Positions 15,574 through 24,643 are shown, counted from the first letter of the stretch. The stretch: DNA of 64,000 nt from Bacteroidota bacterium (GCA_023399595.1 JAEWOR010000012.1:1-64000), one strand, 5' to 3'. The notes: generated by a model not told the origin, from the sequence alone. Numbers and translations: made by a program.

Positions 15574-16410
15574 ATGAAGTTTTCTATCCTCATCGCAAAT
15601 TACAACAACGGCAAATATTTTAAACAATGCTACGATTCCATTATTTCCCAAACTTACCAAGATTGGGAAGCTATAATTTTAGATGATGCTTCCAAAGATA
15701 ATTCCATGGAAATCATCTATTCAATCGTAGGAAATGATGAGCGATTTAAGTTCTACAAAAACGATGAAAATTCGGGAGTAGGCATCACAAAATCAAAATT
15801 AATAGAATTAGCAAGTGGCGAAATTTGTGGATTTTGTGATCCCGATGATGCACTTTCTCCAAACGCTCTTCAAGATGCAATCAATATTTTCAACAAAAAT
15901 AAAGATGTGGTTTTAGCCTATTCTAATTTTTATGATTGTGATGAAAATCTACAATCAAAATACGTCTCAAAAGCTTCTAAGCAAACACCTTCAAACGATT
16001 TATATTTCTTTAATTGTCCCATTCATATCGTACATTTCGTAGCATTCCGAAAGGATGTTTATGAAACAACACAAAAAATGGATACTTCAAAAAAAATTGC
16101 TGAAGACCAAGATTTATATTTAAAAATGTACGAAAAAGGAAAAGTTTTTTTCATTAATAAACCCAATTATTTTTATAGAAAACACGCTGGAGGAATTTCT
16201 CAAAACGAGAACAAAAAAAAATCTTACGATTATTGGGGCGAAGTTATTTTCAATGCGATGAAAAGACGCGGACTTGAAAAAATAAATGGCAAAAAAGTTC
16301 CTTCTGAATTCACCAATTCACAAGAAATTTTTGATTTATTGGATTATCAAAATGAATTACCATTCCGATTGAAGAAAAAATTGAAAATAATGTATCAATC
16401 ACTTTTTTAA
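15574..16410 (+). CDS. Glycosyltransferase family 2
   Basis: A 278-aa GT2 enzyme: FSILIANYNNGKYFKQCYDSI at the start, LDDASKDNSMEII near 37, and the metal site as GFCDPDDALSP near 88 (D-P-D-D). EDQDLYLKMYEKGK near 178 corresponds to the catalytic-base region and FYRKHAGGISQN near 200 to the family's late H-x-GG-S motif. The start codon lies 3 nt after the dehydrogenase stop, so both are on one transcript. Likely transfers one sugar of the repeat unit. Confidence 0.9.
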   Translation: MKFSILIANYNNGKYFKQCYDSIISQTYQDWEAIILDDASKDNSMEIIYSIVGNDERFKFYKNDENSGVGITKSKLIELASGEICGFCDPDDALSPNALQDAINIFNKNKDVVLAYSNFYDCDENLQSKYVSKASKQTPSNDLYFFNCPIHIVHFVAFRKDVYETTQKMDTSKKIAEDQDLYLKMYEKGKVFFINKPNYFYRKHAGGISQNENKKKSYDYWGEVIFNAMKRRGLEKINGKKVPSEFTNSQEIFDLLDYQNELPFRLKKKLKIMYQSLF

Positions 16411-16481
16411 GATTGATAGACCAAATTCAACATTTGTAAAAACTAAAACAACCTCTCAAAAAAAACATTCCGAACTCAAAT

Positions 16482-17537
16482 ATGAAAAATTCTAATGCGA
16501 CGCCATTCATTCCTGCACTTACTGGCTATCGCGCCATTGCAGCTTGGATGATTTTCGTGCTCCATTTTTTTCCGTTTAATAATCCTCTTGCTCCTGAATA
16601 TTTAAAATCATTTATCAAAGAATGGCATATTGGCGTAGATATGTTCTTTGTTTTGAGTGGTTTTCTTATTACATTCCGCTATTTTGATCAGAAGCCTTTG
16701 CATTTCAAAAAGTATATGGTGAACAGATTCGCAAGAATTTATCCCATGTATTTCATCATCACATTGGGAACTTTCGTTGCTTTTTATCTTCAAAATAACT
16801 TTTGGAATATCGAAAAAACCATCGAAGCTATTTTAAGTTTCACCATGACAAAAGCGTTTTTTCAGAAGTATTTTTTTGAAGCAGGGATTTCACAGGGATG
16901 GACACTCACTTTGGAAGAGCTTTTTTATGTATCAGCACCCTTTTTCTTCATACTTCTTCGAAAAAAAACATATTGGTTTTTCATTTTACCTCTTGTGATT
17001 TTCTTAGTTGGCGTGGCTTTAAAAAATTACACTAATGTTCCTGAAAACACATGGGGATTTATGCAAAAGAGCATCTCTTACTATATTTTCGAGTTTTTTG
17101 CTGGAATTGGTATTGCTTTACTTATTAGGAAAAGATCAGCATTAAAGCTAAAGTTTAAAGGTGCAACTTACTTCGGAATCGCTTTTATTCTTCTGTATTT
17201 ATTAGTCCTTCCAAGCAATTACTCCAACTCCGAAATCATGAAAGCAGTAAGTGTAATTTTGCTTTCCACCTTCGGAATTGCTCCTTTAATTTGGGGTTTA
17301 ATTTTTGAAAACACATTTATTCAACGTTTTTTATCAACCAAAACACTTGTTCTTTTAGGCAAAAGTTCTTATATTTTTTACCTTATTCACAAAGGATTTA
17401 TCCCCATGCTGATTTACGATTATATTGCAGAAAATGTATTGCTCATCTTTATTTTGCTTAATATTCTATCAATAATACTATTTAAGTATATTGAAGAACC
17501 TTTAAATTTATGGATTAGAAAAAAATTCACATCATAG
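16482..17537 (+). CDS. Acyltransferase family 3 (OafA/YrhL-like) membrane protein
   Basis: An integral-membrane acyltransferase that O-acylates (often O-acetylates) surface polysaccharide. The N-terminus shows PALTGYRAIAAWMIFVLHFFPF with the conserved R and the catalytic-type H, followed by GVDMFFVLSGFLIT. VNRFARIYPMYF near 84 and GWTLTLEELFYVSAPFFF near 141 match the family; about ten membrane helices can be counted. At 351 aa it is a usual size without a C-terminal SGNH domain. It is 71 nt after the GT2 gene and 10 nt before a GT4 gene. The acyl donor might be acetyl-CoA, but the local KAS III/ACP pair leaves other acyl groups possible. Confidence 0.9.
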   Translation: MKNSNATPFIPALTGYRAIAAWMIFVLHFFPFNNPLAPEYLKSFIKEWHIGVDMFFVLSGFLITFRYFDQKPLHFKKYMVNRFARIYPMYFIITLGTFVAFYLQNNFWNIEKTIEAILSFTMTKAFFQKYFFEAGISQGWTLTLEELFYVSAPFFFILLRKKTYWFFILPLVIFLVGVALKNYTNVPENTWGFMQKSISYYIFEFFAGIGIALLIRKRSALKLKFKGATYFGIAFILLYLLVLPSNYSNSEIMKAVSVILLSTFGIAPLIWGLIFENTFIQRFLSTKTLVLLGKSSYIFYLIHKGFIPMLIYDYIAENVLLIFILLNILSIILFKYIEEPLNLWIRKKFTS

Positions 17538-17547
17538 AATTGCATTA

Positions 17548-18723
17548 ATGATTGATTCAAAAAAAATAAAACTCCTGTTCAGACACCGTTCCATGGAAAT
17601 GGGAGGCGTAGAAAAAGTGCTTTTAAGCATCTTGAACAATCTCGATCCTGAAAAATTTGAGATGACAGTTTGTTTAAATATCAACCAAGGAGAATTGAGA
17701 AATGAATTCCCTCCTCATGTTCGCAAAGTATTTATCGCTGAGGGAAGAGAAGACTTTTCTAAAAACCCCATAATTCAGAAATTTCAACTTTTTTTAAGGC
17801 AAAATAAACTCAAAAAGTTTCAAAAAAAACCACATTTAGTAGATCAGGAAATCCTTAAAGATTCTTACGATATCGAAATCGGGATGACCTACAATGATTT
17901 TGATATGGTTCTGAATTCCAGCAATAAAAATTCTAAAAAAATAGGTTGGTTCCATTCGGAGATTCAGCTGCCAAAATTACAGCCTTTGGTTCCAAAAATC
18001 CTTGAACATTTTCCGCAGTTTGATTATATGATTTACTGTTCAGAAAAAATCAAGAATCTCATGCACGAACATTATCCTGCATTGCAATATCCCAAAGAAT
18101 CTGTGATCATCAATGCCATTCCCATTGAAGAAATACGAGAAAAATCACAAGAAACTTGTTCATTCCCTTTTGCTGAAAAGAAGATGCCTTCTTTTGTTTC
18201 TATTGGCAGACTTCACACCAGAAAAGGCTATCACAAACTGATGGAAGCACACGCAAAACTTTTGCAGGATGGATTCATGCACCAAATTGTGATTTTGGGC
18301 GACGGCGAAGAACTTCAAAACCTTCAGCAGCAACAGAAAAAATTAGGAGTAGAAAAAACATTTCATTTCTTGGGAAATCAGATGAATCCGTATCCTTATG
18401 TGAAAAACGCCGATTTTTTCATCATGCCTTCAGAATCTGAAGCGTGGCCATTGGTGATTGCGGAAGCCTTAATTTTACAAAAACCAATTATTGCTACCAA
18501 AGTAGGCGACGTGGAAACCATGATTCACCATCAAGAAACAGGCTATCTTATTTCATACGACACCAATGAAATTTATGAGGCGATGAAAGAATTTTTGACA
18601 AATGAAAAACTGATTTCACACCTCAACGAAAACCTTAAAAACATTGATCAACAATTTGACAACGATAAGATTTTCAAAACAGTTGAAAAAATATTTGTAA
18701 ATTTAAGTACAACAAAAAACTAA
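17548..18723 (+). CDS. Glycosyltransferase family 4
   Basis: A retaining GT-B enzyme, 391 aa. The N-terminal domain has RHRSMEMGGVEKVLLSILNNL with the glycine-rich GGVEKV loop. The donor domain begins PSFVSIGRLHTRKGYHKLMEAH near 212, followed by VILGDGEELQNL near 248 and FHFLGNQMNPYPYVKNADFFIMPSESEAWPLVIAEAL (270-308), containing the E-x7-E donor motif (ESEAWPLVIAE). It is closely related in layout to the GT4 gene at 19300, with shared GGxEKVL and NPYPYxKxADFF motifs, so the two are likely paralogues. It sits in the downstream half of the glycan operon. Confidence 0.92.
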   Translation: MIDSKKIKLLFRHRSMEMGGVEKVLLSILNNLDPEKFEMTVCLNINQGELRNEFPPHVRKVFIAEGREDFSKNPIIQKFQLFLRQNKLKKFQKKPHLVDQEILKDSYDIEIGMTYNDFDMVLNSSNKNSKKIGWFHSEIQLPKLQPLVPKILEHFPQFDYMIYCSEKIKNLMHEHYPALQYPKESVIINAIPIEEIREKSQETCSFPFAEKKMPSFVSIGRLHTRKGYHKLMEAHAKLLQDGFMHQIVILGDGEELQNLQQQQKKLGVEKTFHFLGNQMNPYPYVKNADFFIMPSESEAWPLVIAEALILQKPIIATKVGDVETMIHHQETGYLISYDTNEIYEAMKEFLTNEKLISHLNENLKNIDQQFDNDKIFKTVEKIFVNLSTTKN

Positions 18724-18731
18724 ACCCCATT

Positions 18732-19298
18732 TTGATGAAGCTTCTTTTCTACCGAATTATTTTAAAAATTCACAGTATTTATCAGCGTTTAATAGGCAAA
18801 GCCTACATCGAAATATGCAAAGCAAAAGGAATGAAAGTGGGGAAAGATGTCATTTTCGTGGAAGCTCCCAACTTCGGTTCAGAACCCTTTTTAATTGAAA
18901 TTGGAGACCGCACCAAAATCACTGCTAACTGCACATTTATCAATCATGATGGTGCCATGTACGTCATCCGATCGATGGAAAAATATAAAGACGCACGCAA
19001 TTTCGGTCGCACCAAAATCGGAAAAAACTGCTTTATCGGGAATAATTGCACCATACTTCCAGGCGTAGAAATGGGCGATAACTGCATTTTGGGAGCGGGT
19101 TCTGTTCTCAGTTCATCAATGCCTTCTAACACTGTTTTTGCCGGAACTCCTGCCAGAATGATTTGCACCATCGAAGAATACGGCGACAAAGCTCTAAAAA
19201 ATAACGTAGTCTATCCTCGAGAATTAGAACCCATGCGCGATAAACTGGAAGCGTACATCAAAGAAAATCTTCCTCACACTTATAAACCCATAAAATAA
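18732..19298 (+). CDS. Hexapeptide-repeat acyltransferase (LbH fold)
   Basis: A left-handed beta-helix acyltransferase, probably O-acetylating a sugar with acetyl-CoA. Hexapeptide turns are visible in IEIGDRTKITANCTFINHDG and IGKNCFIGNNCTILPGVEMGDNCILGAGSVLSSSMPSNTVFAGTPARM (100-145), with the catalytic-type histidine in FINHDGA near 73. The C-terminal YLxxxKENLP tail is typical of Maa/WcaF-like proteins. At 188 aa it is the normal length. It lies 8 nt after a GT4 gene and is followed after 1 nt by a GTG-started gene. Confidence 0.88.
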   Translation: MMKLLFYRIILKIHSIYQRLIGKAYIEICKAKGMKVGKDVIFVEAPNFGSEPFLIEIGDRTKITANCTFINHDGAMYVIRSMEKYKDARNFGRTKIGKNCFIGNNCTILPGVEMGDNCILGAGSVLSSSMPSNTVFAGTPARMICTIEEYGDKALKNNVVYPRELEPMRDKLEAYIKENLPHTYKPIK

Positions 19299-19299
19299 A

Positions 19300-20460
19300 G
19301 TGGCTACAGCTAAAAAGAAAATCCTTATTCGTATTGGCTCATTGCGACACGGCGGTGCAGAGAAAGTATTGGTGACTTTTCTGAAAAATCTTCCTCAAGA
19401 TAAATACGAAATCGATTTATTATTGAATTTATATTCCGGAAAATACCTTTCCGAAGTTCCGAGTTGGGTTAATATTTTATATTTGAATAAAGGCGAAATG
19501 ATTACCACCAATCGTCCGCAAGACATTCCGCAAAAAGCTTTTAGAAAAATCTATCAAGGTGTTCTCAAAAAATTCCCAAAGCTTCTCTATTCAAGCATTT
19601 TAAAAAACAAAAAATACGATATTGAGTTTGCGGCCATTCATGGTTTTAGAGATGAAATTTTAAATTCACCCATCCAATCTTCAAAAAAAATTGTTTGGAT
19701 TCATAACGATTTACGAAAAACAGAATTTCATAATTACACAGACGAGGAAATAAGAAAATTCTTTGGTTTTGATGCCATTATGGTGATTTCTGAACAAATT
19801 CAGGAGGATTTTGAAGTATTAGCTCAAAACGAAGAAGAAAAATCAAAAATTATAAGAATTTACAATCCTTTGGATACCGAAGAAATTCTTACCAAAGCCG
19901 AACTTCCTATTAGTAATTATCAATTTGATGAAACCCTTCCCTGTTTTGTTTCCGTTGGAACTGTATTTCCACAAAAAGGATTCGACCGACTATTAAAAGT
20001 TCATAAACAACTCCTAGATGAAGGTTTTCCTCATAAAATTCTCATTTTAGGAAATGGTTATGATTGGGAGAATATCAAAAAACTCAAAACAGAATTGGGA
20101 GTGGACAATACCGCTACGCTTTTTGGATTTACAGATAATCCTTACCCATACATTAAAAAAGCTGATTTTTTTGTTCTAAGCTCAAGATATGAAGGTTTTC
20201 CTACGGTTTTATTCGAAGCCATAACATTAAAAAAGAACATTATTGCTACCGAAGTTTCTGGAACCGCAGAAATTTTAGACAACGGTAACTTAGGACTAAT
20301 TGTAGAAAATTCCGAGGAAGGAATTTATAACGGAATGAAATCTGCTCTGCAACTGCCTTTTACATTCGATTATTTTCAGAGAAATTTAGAAGTCTATAAA
20401 GTTCCTTTCAATTTACAAAATTCCGTAAATTCGGTGATGAAAATTATTGATCAACTTTAA
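19300..20460 (+). CDS. Glycosyltransferase family 4
   Basis: A GT4 enzyme of 386 aa beginning with a GTG codon one base after the previous stop, which suggests translational coupling. ILIRIGSLRHGGAEKVLVTFL carries the GGAEKVL loop. The donor domain starts at PCFVSVGTVFPQKGFDRLLKVH near 217; LILGNGYDWENI near 253 and LSSRYEGFPTVLFEAI near 300 provide the E-x7-E motif, an especially clear match to the family. It resembles the GT4 at 17548. No ATG alternative near the true N-terminus exists, so the GTG start is favoured. Confidence 0.92.
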   Translation: MATAKKKILIRIGSLRHGGAEKVLVTFLKNLPQDKYEIDLLLNLYSGKYLSEVPSWVNILYLNKGEMITTNRPQDIPQKAFRKIYQGVLKKFPKLLYSSILKNKKYDIEFAAIHGFRDEILNSPIQSSKKIVWIHNDLRKTEFHNYTDEEIRKFFGFDAIMVISEQIQEDFEVLAQNEEEKSKIIRIYNPLDTEEILTKAELPISNYQFDETLPCFVSVGTVFPQKGFDRLLKVHKQLLDEGFPHKILILGNGYDWENIKKLKTELGVDNTATLFGFTDNPYPYIKKADFFVLSSRYEGFPTVLFEAITLKKNIIATEVSGTAEILDNGNLGLIVENSEEGIYNGMKSALQLPFTFDYFQRNLEVYKVPFNLQNSVNSVMKIIDQL

Positions 20461-20469
20461 TCTTACAAC

Positions 20470-21021
20470 TTGGAGCATACAATTATTCAAAAGGATTTCT
20501 ATAGAGAAAGTGGTAAATGGCTTTCTTCGGGTGAGATTATTACAAAGTGTATCAACCCGAATTTACACTTCATTTTCCTACTGAGGAAATGTCAGCAGTC
20601 CAAGAAAAAATCTTTGACTGGTCTTTTTTGGAGATGGGTTTTAAGACATCATCAAATAAAATACGGCTATCAAATATATCCTGAAACTCAAATTGGAGAA
20701 GGATTGTATTTGGGACATTGGGGAACATTGGTTATTAATCCTAATGTTATCATTGGTAAAAATTGCAATATCGCACAAGGGGTAACCATAGGACAACAAA
20801 ACAGAGGCAAAAACAAAGGCTACCCCACTATTGAAAATGAAGTATGGATTGGTCCTAACGCAGTTATAGTAGGCGGAATAAACATTGGTAGCAACACTCT
20901 TATTGCCCCCAATGCATATGTGAATTTCGATGTTCCGCCTGATTCTGTGGTCGTTGGAAATCCTGCCAAAATTTATCCCAATTCAAAAGCAACAGATGGC
21001 TATATTAATAATAAAATATGA
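20470..21021 (+). CDS. Serine acetyltransferase-like hexapeptide acetyltransferase
   Basis: A 183-aa CysE-type left-handed beta-helix protein. The helical N-terminus (IIQKDFYRESGKW) is followed by YPETQIGEGLYLGHWGTLVINPNVIIGKNCNIAQGVTIGQQNRG (75-119), with the H-W-G and GVTIG blocks typical of serine acetyltransferase-like enzymes, and PTIENEVWIGPNAVIVGG (124-141). In glycan loci such proteins usually acetylate sugars. It opens with TTG at 20470; no ATG lies upstream in frame and the N-terminal block would be lost with a later start. It is the last glycan gene; the following 180 nt hold no clear gene or terminator. Confidence 0.85.
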   Translation: MEHTIIQKDFYRESGKWLSSGEIITKCINPNLHFIFLLRKCQQSKKKSLTGLFWRWVLRHHQIKYGYQIYPETQIGEGLYLGHWGTLVINPNVIIGKNCNIAQGVTIGQQNRGKNKGYPTIENEVWIGPNAVIVGGINIGSNTLIAPNAYVNFDVPPDSVVVGNPAKIYPNSKATDGYINNKI

Positions 21022-21112
21022 CAAATATCATAAAAACAAATATTTTCACACAGCATTAGTTTAAAAAAATATTAAATTTTGTTAATTAACGCTCATTATT
21101 TCTAAGAAATTA

Positions 21113-21120
21113 TATTTTTG
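21113..21120 (+). promoter_or_regulatory. Possible -7 element of the carbonic anhydrase operon
   Basis: TATTTTTG fits TAnnTTTG and lies 80 nt before the ATG at 21201. An upstream TTTG at 21078 is too far (31 nt gap) to be a standard -33 partner, so confidence is limited. Confidence 0.35.
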
Positions 21121-21200
21121 TATAATTATTGATTTAGTCTATTAGTTTTGAAAATAATTTTAACGAAATAAATAATTATTCATATTTTAAATTTTTTATT

Positions 21201-21881
21201 ATGTCAAAATCGTACGAAGTTATTTTCGAAAACAACAAGAAATGGGTAGAATCTAAGATAGCTGAAGACCCAAAGTTCTTTCACGAATTAGCAAAAACTC
21301 AAAATCCGGATTATCTGTACATTGGATGTTCTGATAGTAGAGTAACAGCTGAAGAAATGATGGGAGTTGGCCCTGGTGAAGTTTTTGTAACCAGAAACAT
21401 AGCTAATATGGTGAACACATTAGACATGAGTTCCACAGCGGTAATTGAATATGCGGTAGAACATCTTAAAGTAAAACACATCGTAGTTTGTGGACATTAT
21501 GGTTGTGGTGGTGTAAAAGCAGCAATGACACCTCAAGATTTAGGATTAATGAATCCTTGGTTGAGAAACATTAGAGATGTTTACAGATTGCACCAAGTGG
21601 AGCTAGACGCTATCGAAGATGAAGGTAAACGTTATGACAGATTGGTTGAACTCAATGTTCAAGAACAGTGCATTAACGTAATTAAAATGGCTTGTGTACA
21701 AGAACGCTACATTTTAGAAGAGTATCCAATTGTACATGGGTGGGTATTTGACCTAAGAACGGGTAATATTATTGATTTGGAGATTGATTTTGAGAAAATC
21801 TTGCATGACATCCAAAAAATCTATGATTTAACCAATTCTGATTGGGTGATGAGCAGAAAGAAAAACAAAAATCTTTCTTAA
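21201..21881 (+). CDS. Beta-class carbonic anhydrase
   Basis: It interconverts CO2 and bicarbonate in the cytoplasm. Zinc ligands are all present: Cys43 and the Asp45/Arg47 dyad in CSDSRV, His99 and Cys102 in GHYGCGGV. The segment VTRNIANMV near 63 is also characteristic. At 226 aa it is a standard Can/CynT-size enzyme with no signal peptide. Downstream are a small exported protein and a SulP transporter in the same direction, a grouping that suggests bicarbonate supply for carboxylation reactions. The coupling to the transporter is inferred from gene order. Confidence 0.95.
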   Translation: MSKSYEVIFENNKKWVESKIAEDPKFFHELAKTQNPDYLYIGCSDSRVTAEEMMGVGPGEVFVTRNIANMVNTLDMSSTAVIEYAVEHLKVKHIVVCGHYGCGGVKAAMTPQDLGLMNPWLRNIRDVYRLHQVELDAIEDEGKRYDRLVELNVQEQCINVIKMACVQERYILEEYPIVHGWVFDLRTGNIIDLEIDFEKILHDIQKIYDLTNSDWVMSRKKNKNLS

Positions 21882-21895
21882 CGAAAAAGAAAAGA

Positions 21896-22195
21896 ATGAA
21901 ATTCTGGAGTACTATTACATTAATGTTTTTTATCAACTTTTTAGCTTTACCAAGTATCGCTAAAATAGTTGATTGGGACATTGCACAAACCAATGTAATA
22001 GTAAGCGAAGAAGAAACGCATTCATCTTCTACATCCATTGTAGTCTACGAAAAAGCCCTACCTAAAGTACTTAACGTACATGATTTCTTGAAGTTTTTTG
22101 AATCTGATTTTCAAGGGAAAAAATTCCAATTAACGAATGACGACTTTCATTCGGGTCCCCTGCTTACCCTATTTTCTCCTCCTCCAGAAGCTTAA
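21896..22195 (+). CDS. Small exported hypothetical protein, 99 aa
   Basis: Not a family I recognise. Starting at ATG 21896 the product begins MKFWSTITLMFFINFLALPSIAK, a signal-peptide-like hydrophobic stretch, followed by a short soluble region ending PLLTLFSPPPEA. A longer frame back to 21842 would overlap the carbonic anhydrase and add a highly charged leader before the signal peptide, so the later start is preferred. It lies 14 nt after the carbonic anhydrase and 137 nt before the SulP gene. Short exported proteins at this place recur from memory in flavobacterial genomes, but I cannot assign a role. Confidence 0.65.
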   Translation: MKFWSTITLMFFINFLALPSIAKIVDWDIAQTNVIVSEEETHSSSTSIVVYEKALPKVLNVHDFLKFFESDFQGKKFQLTNDDFHSGPLLTLFSPPPEA

Positions 22196-22332
22196 TTTTT
22201 AAAACAATTGTTGACTGTATTTTCTTTTTCTGAAAAGGGAAACGCACGTCCCTACTTAACTTTTAAAAATTAGTTTCACTTTATGTAATCATTTGTTTAC
22301 TAAACACTTGAATACATAATACAAATATCATC

Positions 22333-23928
22333 ATGAAAAAAGCAAAATCATTATATGGAGGGATTAAAGAAAATTTTCCCTCAGGACTTGTTGTATTTTT
22401 AGTAGCACTTCCTTTATGCTTAGGAATTGCATTGGCATCAGGAGCACCACCTTTATCGGGTGTAATAGCAGGAATTGTTGGCGGTATTATAGTAGGCTTT
22501 ATTAGCAACTCAAATATATCAGTTTCTGGTCCTGCTGCAGGTTTAACGGCGATTGTTTTAACCGCAATTACAGATCTTGGAGCATTTGAACTTTTCCTAA
22601 CTGCAGGAATTATCGCAGGAATTATTCAATTGTTTTTAGGGTTTATAAGAGCTGGTAGCATTTCCAGTTATTTCCCAAATAACGTTATTGAAGGAATGTT
22701 AGCTGCCATTGGAATTATTATTGTTCTAAAGCAAATTCCTCATGCGTTAGGTTTCGATGCCAATTATGAAGGGAACGAGAAGCTATTTGCAGATGGTTTT
22801 ACTATAAACTATTTCTCAGAACTTTTCGGAGCCATTCATATTGGAGCTATTATTGTCACTTTATTTTCAATAGGTATTTTATTAGCGTGGGATAAATTTC
22901 CACAACTGAAAAAATTAAAAATGCTTCCAGGAGCTTTAGTTGCAGTTGTTGCAGGAATTTTATTGAATGAAGTTTTCAAAATTACCGGAAGTTCATTAGC
23001 CATCGGCTCTGAACATCTTGTAAATTTACCAGTCCCAAAAACACTTGAAGATTTTAAAGGATTAGCAACATTACCAGATTTCTCAGGTTTTACAAATCCA
23101 CAAGTCTGGATCGTAGGAGCAACCATTGCAATAGTAGCTTCTATTGAAACGCTTTTATGTATTGAAGCTTCAGACAGACTTGACACCAGAAGAAGAATTA
23201 CAGACACCAACCTAGAGCTTAAAGCTCAAGGAATTGGCAATATTGTAAGTTCAATGATTGGTGGTTTACCCATGACATCCGTTGTAGTAAGAAGTTCTGC
23301 AAATGCGAATGCAGGAGCCACATCTAAATTATCAGCGATGATTCATGGGGTTTTATTATTAATCTGCGTACTTTCCATACCTTTTTTATTGAATTTAATT
23401 CCATTGGCAACTTTGGCGGCGGTTCTTATTTTGGTAGGATATAAACTCGCAAAACCTGCAACATTTAAACATTTCTGGCATTTAGGAAAATATCAGTTTA
23501 TTCCGTTCTTAGCAACCATTGTAGCCGTAGTATCAACAGATTTATTGAAAGGCGTAGGAATAGGTTTAGCAATTTCCGTAGTCTATATTTTACAAGGAAA
23601 TATGAAACGAGCTTATTATTTGAGTAGAGAAAAACTGAACAATGCAGATGGAATTAAAATAAAACTCGCTGAAGAAGTTTCTTTCTTAAACAAAGCTGCA
23701 ATTAAAAAAACTTTAAAGAATATTAAGCCCGATTCAAAATTAATTATTGATGCTAGCGAAACATCTTATATTACCACCGACGTATTGGAAATGATACAAG
23801 ATTTTGCCAATATTCGAGCTAAAGAAGATAATATTACTGTGGAACTCTTTGGATTTAAAACTTCCTACAGAGATTATGAAATGGATCAAAATTCACATGT
23901 ACTCATTACTCATGCGAAAGCAATTTAA
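22333..23928 (+). CDS. SulP family inorganic anion transporter
   Basis: A 531-aa SLC26/SulP transporter, probably moving bicarbonate (BicA-like) or sulfate with sodium or protons. The first helix has PSGLVVFLVALPLCLGIALASGAPPLSGVIAGIVGG, the family signature; SGPAAGLTAIVLTAI follows near residue 62. About 12-14 membrane helices can be counted, and GGLPMTSVVVRSSANANAGATSK near 311 is the conserved late block. The C-terminal STAS domain (residues 445-531) contains KLIIDASETSYITTDVLEMI. Location next to carbonic anhydrase favours bicarbonate as substrate; sulfate cannot be excluded. Confidence 0.9.
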   Translation: MKKAKSLYGGIKENFPSGLVVFLVALPLCLGIALASGAPPLSGVIAGIVGGIIVGFISNSNISVSGPAAGLTAIVLTAITDLGAFELFLTAGIIAGIIQLFLGFIRAGSISSYFPNNVIEGMLAAIGIIIVLKQIPHALGFDANYEGNEKLFADGFTINYFSELFGAIHIGAIIVTLFSIGILLAWDKFPQLKKLKMLPGALVAVVAGILLNEVFKITGSSLAIGSEHLVNLPVPKTLEDFKGLATLPDFSGFTNPQVWIVGATIAIVASIETLLCIEASDRLDTRRRITDTNLELKAQGIGNIVSSMIGGLPMTSVVVRSSANANAGATSKLSAMIHGVLLLICVLSIPFLLNLIPLATLAAVLILVGYKLAKPATFKHFWHLGKYQFIPFLATIVAVVSTDLLKGVGIGLAISVVYILQGNMKRAYYLSREKLNNADGIKIKLAEEVSFLNKAAIKKTLKNIKPDSKLIIDASETSYITTDVLEMIQDFANIRAKEDNITVELFGFKTSYRDYEMDQNSHVLITHAKAI

Positions 23929-23980
23929 GGGTACCCATTAAAAAAGACAGCTTTTTTTTCATATACTATTATGTATTGTT

Positions 23981-24009
23981 AATAATCCCGCATTTAGCGG
24001 GATTATTTT
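23981..24009. terminator. Bidirectional-looking terminator hairpin
   Basis: AATAATCCCGC (23981-23991) pairs perfectly with GCGGGATTATT (23997-24007) across a 5-nt loop. It lies between convergent genes (SulP on plus, pth on minus) with T-rich DNA after it on the plus strand. Confidence 0.75.
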
Positions 24010-24051
24010 ATGATGAAAAAGAGATGTAATCTATCTTGAAAAAACCAGTGT

Positions 24052-24615
24052 TTACTTCCCATTAAAAGCCGACATGGTATTTTGCAAACCAGCAAAAACA
24101 AAAGAAAGACTCGCTTTTGCAAAGGTTTCAATCCTTTCCTCTAGCTTTGAAGATTCTTCTTCATTCCAAGTTCCCAAAACATAATCCACTTGTTTTCCTT
24201 CTGAAAACTCAGCAGAAATTCCAAATCTCAAACGGGTATAAGTCTGCGTACTCAACTGCTCTTGAATATTTTTCAAACCGTTGTGTCCCGCATCCGATCC
24301 TTTTCCTTTCATTCTTAAGGTTCCAAAAGGCAACGCCAAATCATCGGTTACAATAAGTACGTTTTCTAAAGGAATGTTTTCTTTCTGCATCCAATATTTC
24401 ACTGCATGACCAGATAAATTCATATAAGTATCAGGTTTTAAAAGAAGGACTTTTCTGCCTTTATATTTACCTTCAGCCATCCAACCAAAATTGGTGGTTT
24501 TAAAACCAGCTTCTAACTGATGGGCTATTTTTTCTACCACTTTAAAACCGATATTATGACGAGTATTTTCGTATTCAGCACCTTTATTTCCTAAACCTAC
24601 AATAAGGTATTTCAT
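24052..24615 (-). CDS. pth: Peptidyl-tRNA hydrolase
   Basis: Cleaves peptidyl-tRNA released from stalled ribosomes. Starting at ATG 24615 the product is 187 aa, standard for bacterial Pth, beginning KYLIVGLGNKGAEYENTRHNIGF: Asn10 and the catalytic His20 are in place. PDTYMNLSGHAV near 66, VTDDLALPFGTLRMKGKGSDAGHNGLKNI (89-117) complete the family blocks. A longer frame to 24669 would run into the terminator of the upstream gene, so it was rejected. Confidence 0.96.
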   Translation of the reverse strand: MKYLIVGLGNKGAEYENTRHNIGFKVVEKIAHQLEAGFKTTNFGWMAEGKYKGRKVLLLKPDTYMNLSGHAVKYWMQKENIPLENVLIVTDDLALPFGTLRMKGKGSDAGHNGLKNIQEQLSTQTYTRLRFGISAEFSEGKQVDYVLGTWNEEESSKLEERIETFAKASLSFVFAGLQNTMSAFNGK

Positions 24616-24643
24616 ATCAAAATTTTTGCAAAAATAAGTAAAT

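Noticed and set aside
22215..22260. GGGAAACGCACGTCCC-containing stretch between the small exported gene and SulP
   Set aside because: Looked like a hairpin at first sight, but the two halves are not inverse complements long enough to form a stable stem.
22836..23210. A 124-codon minus-strand frame inside the SulP gene
   Set aside because: Overlaps membrane segments and the conserved block of the transporter; no start context or homologous look.
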